Below, piece by piece: positions 23,562 to 30,539 of a stretch of 33,276 nt of DNA. The first letter of the stretch is position 1. Each line of letters begins with the position of its first letter. The DNA comes from Acidobacteriota bacterium. GTDB lineage: Bacteria; Acidobacteriota; Vicinamibacteria; Vicinamibacterales; UBA8438. The translations under genes and the position numbers were made by a program. The stretch is taken from contig VXME01000138.1 of assembly GCA_009861545.1 (NCBI GenBank), positions 1 through 33,276 on the forward strand, written 5' to 3'. The notes under the pieces are model-generated. The model searched no databases, was not told the DNA's origin, and worked only from the letters and a program-made list of their open reading frames with translations.

Positions 23562-23638
23562 GCGCGCGTAGTCCAGCGCCTCCGACAGCCGCGACAGCAG
23601 CGTGTTGCCGCCCACGTCGGGGGCGGACAGTAGGCGCG
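23527..23638. repeat. Exact 40-bp direct repeat, 72-bp spacing
   Basis: Positions 23527-23566 and 23599-23638 are identical for 40 bases (AGCGTGTTGCCGCCCACG at the start, AGTAGGCGCG at the end), with 32 bases between. The first copy covers the last codons and the stop of the DUF1592 gene; the second lies in the gap before the DUF1552 gene. The unit contains GCCGCCC and GGGCGGA, which pair imperfectly. It could be a recent tandem duplication or part of a dispersed repeat family. On the minus strand both copies read as a similar peptide (RLLSAPDVGGNTL), but no gene is supported there. Confidence 0.85.
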
Positions 23639-23688
23639 GGAGCGCGTCGCCGGGAGGCAGCGCGTCGCCACGACGCGGGGAGAAGCCC

Positions 23689-25038
23689 ATGTTCATCACC
23701 AGGAAGCACTTGTCCCGGCGTGCGGTGCTGCGCGGCGCCGGCGCCACCCTCGCCCTCCCGCTGCTCGACTGCATGGTGCCGGCCCTGACCGCCCTCAGCC
23801 GGACGGCGGCGGCGCCGGCGCGGTTGCGCCGGCTGGGGGTGTTCTACGTGCCCAACGGCATGTCGATGGGCTACTGGTGGCCGAGGACGGAAGGACCGCT
23901 GCAGGAACTGCCGCCGACGCTGCGGTCGCTGGGGGCGCTCAAGGACCGGGTTCTGTTGCTGGGCGGCCTGGCCGACAAGCCCGCGGACCTCATGGAAGGG
24001 GGCGGCGATCACGCGCGATCGGCGGGCACGTTCCTGACCGCGACCACGTTCAAGCTGACCACCGGCGCCGACGTGTACGCGGCGGTGTCGATGGACCAGG
24101 TGGCGGCGCGGGAGCTCGCCCGGGAGACGCAGCTCACGTCGCTGGAGCTCGGTATCGAGTCCAACGCGATGGTGGGCACCTGCGACGGGGGCTCGAGCTG
24201 CGCCTACACGAACACCGTCGCGTGGCGGACGCCGACCACGCCGTTGCCCGTCGAGCGGGACCCGCGCGCCGTCTTCGAGCGCCTGTTCGGCACCAGCGGC
24301 AGCACGGATCCCGCCGCGCGGCTGGCCCGGCTCGAGCGCGATCGGACCATCATCGACGCCGTTTCCTCCGAGCTGAAGCGCCTGGAGCGGCTCCTGGGGG
24401 CCGGCGACCGGGCCAAGGTGTCCGAGTACGTCGACTCGGTGCGGGACGTGGAGCGGCGCATCCGCACCGCCGAGCGGCAGAGCTCGCGCGAGCTGCCGCT
24501 GGTGGACGAGCCGGCGGGCATTCCGGACGACTACGCGACGCACGCGAAGCTCCAGATGGACCTGCTGGCGCTCGCCTACCAGACCGATCTGACCCGCGTC
24601 AGCACCTTCATGCTGGGGAAGGAGGTCAGCGGCCGGGCCTATCCCGAGATCGGGGTTTCCGACTCGCATCACCCCTTGTCGCATCACCAGGACGAGTACG
24701 GCAAGCTGGAGCGCCTGCACCGGATCAACGAGTACCACTTCCAGCAGTTCGCCCACCTGGTGGAGAGAATGGAGGCGATGCCGGAAGGCGACGGCACGAT
24801 GCTGGACCACACGGTCTTCCTGTACGGGACCGGCATCAGCGACAGCAACACGCACTTCCACGACGACCTGCCCGTCGCGGTCGTCGGGGGGCAGAGCGCC
24901 GGGATCAGGGCCGGTCGCTACGTGCGGCACCCGCAGGGGACGCCGATCGCGAACCTCTACGTGTCGCTGCTCGACCGGCTCGGCGTGCACGTCGACAGCT
25001 TCGGCGACAGCACGGGCCGGCTCGAGACGCTGACCTGA
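23689..25038 (+). CDS. DUF1552 family protein with Tat signal
   Basis: A 449-aa protein. ATG 23689 begins a twin-arginine signal (HLSRRAVLRGAGATLALPLL, R10 and R11), and GGGGAGA lies just upstream. Characteristic DUF1552 segments are GVFYVPNGMSMGYWWP near residue 50, LLLGGLADKPADLMEGGGDHARSAG with GTFLTATTF, a later SMDQVAARELA and the C-terminal LSHHQDEYGKLERLHRINEYH. The fold resembles the DUF1501/sulfatase-alkaline phosphatase group but no activity is established. Pairing with the DUF1592 cytochrome (gap of 127 bases, same strand) is the conserved arrangement in Acidobacteria, Planctomycetes and Verrucomicrobia. Tat export implies folding with a cofactor or assembly with partners in the cytoplasm. 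Confidence 0.9.
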   Translation: MFITRKHLSRRAVLRGAGATLALPLLDCMVPALTALSRTAAAPARLRRLGVFYVPNGMSMGYWWPRTEGPLQELPPTLRSLGALKDRVLLLGGLADKPADLMEGGGDHARSAGTFLTATTFKLTTGADVYAAVSMDQVAARELARETQLTSLELGIESNAMVGTCDGGSSCAYTNTVAWRTPTTPLPVERDPRAVFERLFGTSGSTDPAARLARLERDRTIIDAVSSELKRLERLLGAGDRAKVSEYVDSVRDVERRIRTAERQSSRELPLVDEPAGIPDDYATHAKLQMDLLALAYQTDLTRVSTFMLGKEVSGRAYPEIGVSDSHHPLSHHQDEYGKLERLHRINEYHFQQFAHLVERMEAMPEGDGTMLDHTVFLYGTGISDSNTHFHDDLPVAVVGGQSAGIRAGRYVRHPQGTPIANLYVSLLDRLGVHVDSFGDSTGRLETLT

Positions 25039-25040
25039 CG

Positions 25041-25388
25041 AGATTCGGGAGAGCGCAGGATATCGCCGCCCGGTTCGACGACGCGGACATGCTGGTGCGC
25101 TCCATGGAGCAGGGGCGCGATCTCGCCGCCACGCTCGGCGGCAACTCCTGCGTGCTCATGCGAGGACACGGCGCCGTGGTGGCGGCGGGCTCGCTCAAGC
25201 AAGCCGTGATGATTGCCATCTATCTCAAGCTCAATGCCGAGGTGCAACTGCAGGCGATGGCGATCGGGACGCCGCGGGGTCTGTCGGAGCGTGAGGTCGA
25301 GCTATCCCGCGCGACGCAGCTCTCGCCGCTCGCCCTCGACCGCGCCTGGGAGTACTTCTGCGTGCGCGCCGGCGTCGATCCGATCTAG
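25041..25388 (+). pseudogene. Truncated class II aldolase/adducin-family gene (C-terminal remnant)
   Basis: In the frame ending at the stop 25386-25388, the sequence after the DUF1552 gene reads like the C-terminal half of a class II aldolase. It has FDDADMLVRSMEQGRDLAATLG, then VLMRGHGAVVAAGSLKQAV, IYLKLNAEVQLQAMAIG and a final tail REVELSRAT. The RGHG and subsequent pattern is distinctive of the family. The N-terminal half with the usual zinc histidines and catalytic glutamate is absent, and upstream the frame only overlaps the DUF1552 gene. An internal ATG at 25089 could give about 99 residues but no complete enzyme. I read it as a remnant left by a deletion or insertion. The source gene is not in the window. 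Confidence 0.7.
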
Positions 25389-25424
25389 GCGTTCCCCCCG
25401 GCGTCGGAGCGAGAGCGGTCATTG

Positions 25425-25445
25425 CAGCTTCAAGAGCGGAAGCTG
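25425..25445 (+). promoter_or_regulatory. Inverted repeat upstream of the ATPase/DUF4276 operon
   Basis: CAGCTTC (25425-25431) and GAAGCTG (25439-25445) form perfect 7-bp arms around a 7-base loop, 40 bases before the ATPase start. It may be an operator or a leader hairpin. No promoter hexamers are clear. The Shine-Dalgarno AGGAGG follows at 25473-25478. Confidence 0.35.
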
Positions 25446-25484
25446 TCGCACGTCGTGTGAGAAGATCCGTACAGGAGGATGTCG

Positions 25485-26615
25485 ATGAGCGCAGGCAGGA
25501 TCGAATCGGTGCGCATCCGGGGGTTCAGATCGCTCGCAGATGTCGAGTTGTCCAATCTCCAGAATGCGAACGTCCTGATTGGCGCCAATGGCTCGGGAAA
25601 GTCCAACTTCATCCGATTCTTCGAGATGATGGGCTGGATGCTGCGGTCACGAAGACTCGGCGAGTTCGTTGAGCGGCACGGCGGCGCCGATGACCAACTG
25701 TACGGGGGCAACAGCGTTACCCCGCGCATGGAGGGTGAACTTGCGCTGCGTACCGGGAAGGGCCGCAACGATTATCGCTTTACGTTGTCTCATGCACATC
25801 CGGACCGATTCATCTTTACTGAGGAAGCATATCGATTCAGCCCGACCCACTATGCCACGGATGCGCCGTGGCAATGTATTGCCAATGGTCACCGGGAAGC
25901 CGGAATCGTCGACGTTGCGCAGGCTTGGTCATCCGTCGAACCCAATCCGGTCACTGCCAGGGTCATTGTCCACCTCTTGAAGGGCTGCCAGGTCTTCCAG
26001 TTCCACGACACGTCCGACACTTCGAACTTCAAGAAGCGCTGGGACACGGAAGACAACAATTACCTGCGTACGCACGGCGGGAATCTCGCCGCGGTCCTGC
26101 ATCGACTGGAGGAGGAAGACGTCAAGCGGTTCGATCTGATATGTCAGCATGTCAGGCGTGTATTGCCGGTTTTCGACCGCTTCCAGGTCGACGAGAGCTT
26201 TGGGAAAGTATCGTTGCGATGGAAGGCGTCCGGTACGGACAAGACCATCGGGGCGCACCTCACCTCGGACGGATCACTCCGCTTCTTTGCTCTGGTGACG
26301 TTGTTGAACCTGCCGTCCGAGATGTTGCCGGACGTTCTGCTGCTGGACGAACCGGAGCTCGGCTTGCATCCCGCGGCCATCGCCCTGGTTGGCAGCATGA
26401 TCAAGTCGCTCGCGATGGAGAGGCAGATCATCGTAGCGACGCAGTCGCCGCTACTCGTCGACGCGTTTGACCTGGAGGACATCGTCGTTCTGGAGCTGCG
26501 GGAGGGGCGGACCATGTTCCGCCGACCTGACGCCGAGGGATACAAGCGATGGCTCGATGAAGGCTTCATGCCGGGCGAGATGTGGCAGAAGAACCTCATT
26601 GGAGGGCGTCCGTGA
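25485..26615 (+). CDS. OLD/ABC-type AAA ATPase (AAA_21, COG4637-like), partner of DUF4276
   Basis: A 376-aa protein. ATG 25485 sits six bases after AGGAGG; an ATG at 25479 touches the Shine-Dalgarno and is less likely. It begins IESVRIRGFRSLADVEL, then Walker A GANGSGKS (33-40). The ABC-like half contains a signature-like TSDGSLRFFAL, Walker B PDVLLLDEPELGLHP (D288, E289) and IIVATQSPLLVD. Such single-gene SMC/OLD-like ATPases often pair with a TOPRIM or other nuclease partner in phage-defence modules. Here the stop overlaps the GTG start of the DUF4276 gene by 4 bases. The coding sequence is visibly less GC-rich than the surrounding genes, suggesting recent acquisition. A defence role is inferred, not shown. 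Confidence 0.88.
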   Translation: MSAGRIESVRIRGFRSLADVELSNLQNANVLIGANGSGKSNFIRFFEMMGWMLRSRRLGEFVERHGGADDQLYGGNSVTPRMEGELALRTGKGRNDYRFTLSHAHPDRFIFTEEAYRFSPTHYATDAPWQCIANGHREAGIVDVAQAWSSVEPNPVTARVIVHLLKGCQVFQFHDTSDTSNFKKRWDTEDNNYLRTHGGNLAAVLHRLEEEDVKRFDLICQHVRRVLPVFDRFQVDESFGKVSLRWKASGTDKTIGAHLTSDGSLRFFALVTLLNLPSEMLPDVLLLDEPELGLHPAAIALVGSMIKSLAMERQIIVATQSPLLVDAFDLEDIVVLELREGRTMFRRPDAEGYKRWLDEGFMPGEMWQKNLIGGRP

Positions 26616-27229
26616 TTCGTCTCGCGGTGTCGGTGGAGGGGCAGACGGAAGAAGAGTTCGTGAAGAGGGTCCTCGACGAGCACTTGCGACCGCTCGGCGT
26701 CGCGCCGGAGCCGATCCTGATCGGCGGCAGCGTTACAGTCAGGCGGCTCGCGTTCGATATGGCGCTACTGTATCAGTCCCATGATTCCGTGACCTCGCTT
26801 GTTGATTTCTATGGATTCCCGCGGAAAGGGGACAGGACTGTCGAAGCTATTGAGACACACCTTCGCGAGAAGATTGGTGAGCGGGTCGGTGGCGGCTGGG
26901 ATGAGAACAGAGTCTTCCCGTACGTCCAGATGCACGAATTCGAAGGCTTATTGTTTTCGGATGTCGAGGTTTTTGCGACGCAAATCGACTTCCCGCCAGA
27001 CTGTATGGCAGCGCTGCGGGCTGTGCGTGAACAGTTCACGACTCCAGAGGACATCAACGATAGTTGCGAAACGGCTCCGAGCAAGCGCATCGCACGTGCA
27101 ATTCCGAGGTACGACAAGCGTCTTCACGGTCCGATATTGGCCGAGGAAATCGGTCTCGACAGGATCCGTACGGAGTGTCCGCGATTCGATGCGTGGGTGA
27201 GGCGTCTGGAGACGCTGGGGACTGAATGA
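26612..27229 (+). CDS. DUF4276 family protein (TOPRIM-like nuclease candidate)
   Basis: A 205-aa protein with GTG start at 26612, overlapping the ATPase stop (GTGA) and preceded by GGAGGG at 26601-26606. The N-terminus LAVSVEGQTEEEFVKRVL (E9, E13) is the TOPRIM-like signature of DUF4276, followed by SLVDFYGFP (D65) and PYVQMHEFEGLLFSD with H108, E109 and E111. These acidic residues could bind metal as in TOPRIM nucleases. The protein is of normal length and all signature motifs are kept. Together with the upstream ATPase it forms a compact two-gene module resembling other ATPase-TOPRIM anti-phage systems in layout. Whether it defends against phage or acts in repair is unknown. Confidence 0.85.
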   Translation: MIRLAVSVEGQTEEEFVKRVLDEHLRPLGVAPEPILIGGSVTVRRLAFDMALLYQSHDSVTSLVDFYGFPRKGDRTVEAIETHLREKIGERVGGGWDENRVFPYVQMHEFEGLLFSDVEVFATQIDFPPDCMAALRAVREQFTTPEDINDSCETAPSKRIARAIPRYDKRLHGPILAEEIGLDRIRTECPRFDAWVRRLETLGTE

Positions 27230-27336
27230 CTCTCGTTGGAGGAGGGCTGAATCGGTTGCCCCCAATCGGCGAAAGGATGGCCGGTGTCGGCGTCGAGCGC
27301 CCAGAGTAAAGGAGCCCGCGGCTGGCGCGTCCCCCG

Positions 27337-30300
27337 TCAAGGCACGCGCCCGAGCAGTCGGAGCGTCGCACCGGTCGACGCATCGAGCGCCTCCAGCAAC
27401 CGGTTGCGCTCGCGCAAGAGCGTGATCTCGGCGAATCGATACGCGTCCCCCTCCGGATCCGCCGTCGCGAGCGTCCGCAGCGGTGACAGGCCGGGCAGCG
27501 CGCTCGAATCGAGGCCGGGATCCGGGTGAAACGGATCCGATGGCGAATAGAGCACGCGATGTAACGGCCGCAGGATGCGCAGGAGGGCCAGATCCAGCGG
27601 CGCGCCGAGCGGAAGGGTCGCGCCGGCGTCGACCTCCGACACCAGCTCCAGCAGGCGCCGTTGTCGTCGAATCGCCTCGGCGAGATCGAAGCGGTCGCCG
27701 GCCTCCTCCGCCCTGCGCTCGAGCGCCTCGCCCAGCGCGCTGACCTGGCTCGTCAGGTCCACTGGCAGTCGCGGAGCGCTCAGCAGGCGGGCCAGCGCGT
27801 CCCCGTACAGATCCGTGTCGGTCTTCAGGATATCGAAGTCGATCTTGTCGAACGTGTCGTCCGGGGTGTGCCACCACCAGTACCCGCCGTCCGCCTCCAG
27901 GCGCCGGTGATCGAGCTGCAGGAGCGGGAGGCCGACGCCGTTGAACGACTGATCGGAGTTGCGCCCCGGACGCACCGGCTCTACGGCTTCCCCGGTCCGT
28001 TGCGCCACGACGTCCGCGGCCAGGCCGCCGAGGGCGGCGCTCGCGGTGGCGCCGAAGCGGCGGGCTCCCATCTGCCCCATGCCGTCGATGTTGACGTAGG
28101 CGACGCCGCGCGTCCGCAGCTCGTCGAAGTGATGGTCGGCGAACCAGGTCGAGCCGCCGTAGCGGGCGTTGCTGTGTCCCGGCCACCAGGCCACGACGAG
28201 ACCGCGCCGAAGGCGCTGCCGATTGGCGTGGAAGGCACGGGCGAGCTCGACCATCGCGGCATTCGACGCCCCCTCGTCGGTGCCGCCGAAATACCAGGAA
28301 TCGATGTGCCCGCCGAACAGGACGAACGGCGCGTCGGGATCGGGGGCCGGAATCCGCGCGACGGCAAGATGGTGCTGGCGCCATCCCGCGTCCACGTCCG
28401 CCGTGATGCGCACGCGTGTCTCGCGCTGCGCGAGCCGGAACCGGAGCGCGTCGCCGTCGCTGCGCCGGATGTGCACGGCCGGGATCGCCGGCAGCCGGTG
28501 GTAGTTGCGCAGCGAGGGGGTTCCCCAGGTGCTCGTGACGATCAGATCGTTCAGACGCTCTTCGCGGTGCACGTACACGACGCCGGCCGCGCCGAGCATG
28601 GCGAGCCGATCGAGGGAGGCCCGTCCGGGATTGCCGTCGACCAGGACGACGGCCCCGGTCACGTCGGGGTAGCGGCTCCGCGCCGTACCAGGAGCGTCGA
28701 TCTCCCCGGCCAGCACGAGGCGCTCGCCCGTGCCCGGTTGGAGCGCGGGAATGTCGCGGACGTCGCCACCGTCGACCAGGTCGGCCTCCAGCCCGTCGGT
28801 GGGCGCCGAGAACGAGTAGGTGATCGCGTCGGGCGAAAAGGACCCGCCCACCACGTCCAGGCTCGCCGCGATCGGGGTGCTCGCGTATGCCTGATACGTG
28901 TGCACCTCGACATCGACGCCGTCGCGGCGCAGGGTATCGACGATGTGGTCTATCGCCGCCCGCTCGCCGGCGCTCCCGGAGGGGCGCTGGTGTCGCACGA
29001 TCGCGGCGGCCTGTTCCTCGAGCCCGCGGGGCGTGACCAGCTCGCGAACCGCGGCGGACAGCCCGGACTGCACCGTGGAGCGCTCGACGGCCCGCGGCGG
29101 CCCGTTCTTGTAGACGCGCCCCCCGCGCATCACGAAGACGACCCGGCCCAGCGCCGCCGGGTCGGTCAGCGGGTCGCCGTCGAGCGCGATGATGTCCGTC
29201 TCGTACCCGGTGGCAATGGCGCCGATCCGATCCTCCATGCCCAGCGACTCGGCGGCGAGCGAGGTGGCCGAGACCACCGCGTCCATCGGGTCCTGCCCGC
29301 CCTGCTCGACGTAGGCCACCAGCTCGTCGGCGTTGGAGCCGTGGCTGCCCGCATTGGCGTCGGTGCTGTAGACGATCCGCACGCCGGGGGTGGCCGCCGC
29401 GGCCCGGAAGAAGGCGAGGGCGCCCGGCCGCGACGCTTGCAGGTTGGCGAACCCCTCCAGCGTGTAGCCCCCGACGCCGGCGTAGCGGTCGCCATTCTCC
29501 TGGTAGTTGCGGAAGAGCAGGTCGATCTGGTTGCCGAGATACATGCCGCTTTCGACGAACACGTCGACGTCCCCCGGCTCGAGCATCCAGCCGTGCTCCA
29601 CCTGGGTGCACCCGGCGTCGGCGGTGAGGCGCAGCGCGTCCGATCGATGCAGGTGGACGACCGAGCGCAGTCCCCGGGCGCGCGCCTCCCCGCAGGCGGC
29701 CTCGAGCTGGGCGGCCGACAGGTTGGTGACGCCGCCGAAGCGGATGCTCGTCGACGCGAACACCTTGATGACGTCGGCCCCCGCCGCGGCCCGCTCGCGC
29801 ACGTACGCCCGAATCTCGTCCGGCGTGCCGGTGTCTTCGCGCACCGCCCCGAGCGACGACAGCAGCCGCGGGCCCGGAATCTCACCCCGGTCGATCCACG
29901 CCTTCAGTTCGGCGTCATCCGGCGAGCCCAGACTCTGCATCGTGGTGATGCCGTTCATCAGCGTGCGGTACGCGTTCTCGGCGCCGTGCAGCGTCACGTG
30001 GGCGGCGCTGGGGTCGTTCTCCTCCCGGTGCACCTTGCCGTCGTCGTCGAAGTGGTTGCCGATGTGCACGTGCGTGTCGATGTAGCCCGGCAGCACCGTC
30101 AGGGCGCTCAGGTCGTGGACGCGGTCGCCCCGGCCGCTGCCACGGGGCACGATCTCGGCAATCCGCCCGTCGTGCACCACCAGATCGCGGTCCTCCAGCA
30201 CCTCGCCGCGCCCGTCGAGGATACGGGCGGCGCGGAGCACCGTCGTTTCACCGGCGGGCTGACCGAGCGCCGGTGCCCCCGGCCACGCGCTGGCCAGGGC

Positions 30301-30357
30301 CAGCAGCAGGGCAAGGACGAGCAGGCGGTGCTCCGGGCGGTCGATTCGGTCGTTCAC
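27337..30357 (-). CDS. Amidohydrolase-M28 metallopeptidase fusion, exported
   Basis: A single uninterrupted 1006-aa frame from GTG 30357, with GGGAGGAA just upstream (complement of 30361-30368). The signal peptide is at about 1-33 (LLVLALLLALASAWPGAPALGQ). Domain 1 (about 38-420) is an amidohydrolase: H96/H98 (DTHVHIG), K198 (VIKVFAS), H235 (VVHLH), H255 (VEHGW) and D333 (YSTDANAG). Domain 2 (about 430-1006) is an M28-type peptidase with an inserted PA-like region near 500-640. It has H684 (GGHIDSW), D694 (GTDEGASNAA), D758 (NIDGMGQ) and H830 (WWHTPDDTFDKID). The usual catalytic Glu-Glu is replaced by PGHS (726-729, WWPGHSNARYGGSTW), a pattern I recall in a subgroup of M28 proteins. Both halves are of full length. 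It may degrade acylated or cyclic peptides in the periplasm; this is inference. Confidence 0.85.
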   Translation of the reverse strand: MNDRIDRPEHRLLVLALLLALASAWPGAPALGQPAGETTVLRAARILDGRGEVLEDRDLVVHDGRIAEIVPRGSGRGDRVHDLSALTVLPGYIDTHVHIGNHFDDDGKVHREENDPSAAHVTLHGAENAYRTLMNGITTMQSLGSPDDAELKAWIDRGEIPGPRLLSSLGAVREDTGTPDEIRAYVRERAAAGADVIKVFASTSIRFGGVTNLSAAQLEAACGEARARGLRSVVHLHRSDALRLTADAGCTQVEHGWMLEPGDVDVFVESGMYLGNQIDLLFRNYQENGDRYAGVGGYTLEGFANLQASRPGALAFFRAAAATPGVRIVYSTDANAGSHGSNADELVAYVEQGGQDPMDAVVSATSLAAESLGMEDRIGAIATGYETDIIALDGDPLTDPAALGRVVFVMRGGRVYKNGPPRAVERSTVQSGLSAAVRELVTPRGLEEQAAAIVRHQRPSGSAGERAAIDHIVDTLRRDGVDVEVHTYQAYASTPIAASLDVVGGSFSPDAITYSFSAPTDGLEADLVDGGDVRDIPALQPGTGERLVLAGEIDAPGTARSRYPDVTGAVVLVDGNPGRASLDRLAMLGAAGVVYVHREERLNDLIVTSTWGTPSLRNYHRLPAIPAVHIRRSDGDALRFRLAQRETRVRITADVDAGWRQHHLAVARIPAPDPDAPFVLFGGHIDSWYFGGTDEGASNAAMVELARAFHANRQRLRRGLVVAWWPGHSNARYGGSTWFADHHFDELRTRGVAYVNIDGMGQMGARRFGATASAALGGLAADVVAQRTGEAVEPVRPGRNSDQSFNGVGLPLLQLDHRRLEADGGYWWWHTPDDTFDKIDFDILKTDTDLYGDALARLLSAPRLPVDLTSQVSALGEALERRAEEAGDRFDLAEAIRRQRRLLELVSEVDAGATLPLGAPLDLALLRILRPLHRVLYSPSDPFHPDPGLDSSALPGLSPLRTLATADPEGDAYRFAEITLLRERNRLLEALDASTGATLRLLGRVP

Positions 30358-30403
30358 GGTTTCCTCCCTCACGCGTGAGCGTCGAGGTCCTGACTCCCCA
30401 TCA

Positions 30404-30422
30404 GTACGGCATGATGACGTAC
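30404..30422. promoter_or_regulatory. Inverted repeat in the divergent region of fusion and alpha/beta-hydrolase genes
   Basis: The 182-base gap between the divergent starts 30357 (minus) and 30540 (plus) contains GTACG (30404-30408) and CGTAC (30418-30422) around GCATGATGA. CATGAT (plus) and CATCAT (minus) inside it resemble -10 boxes for both directions. The evidence for a shared operator is weak. The AGAGGAG ribosome binding site of the hydrolase is at 30526-30532. Confidence 0.3.
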
Positions 30423-30539
30423 CCTGACCACAGTGTGCAGCACATGCATGCAGGCGGGCAGCGCGCGGCGCGCTCAACTGGCGCCCTCGGGGCGCGCGGT
30501 TGCCGGACGACGCGATGCAGTGAACAGAGGAGCAGTCGG

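Noticed and set aside
23527-23638. CRISPR array
   Set aside because: Only two copies with one 32-base spacer, overlapping a coding end; no cas genes nearby and no third repeat.
23500-23774. Minus-strand peptide RLLSAPDVGGNTL appearing twice
   Set aside because: It comes from the 40-bp DNA repeat inside and after a plus-strand gene; there is no independent gene evidence.
26948-29611. An 887-codon minus-strand open frame
   Set aside because: It overlaps the amidohydrolase-M28 fusion in another frame and reads antisense through the DUF4276 gene; the composition is typical of a shadow.
27661-30378. A 905-codon plus-strand open frame
   Set aside because: Antisense to the fusion gene, rich in Arg, Gly and Val, with no recognisable motif or ribosome binding site.
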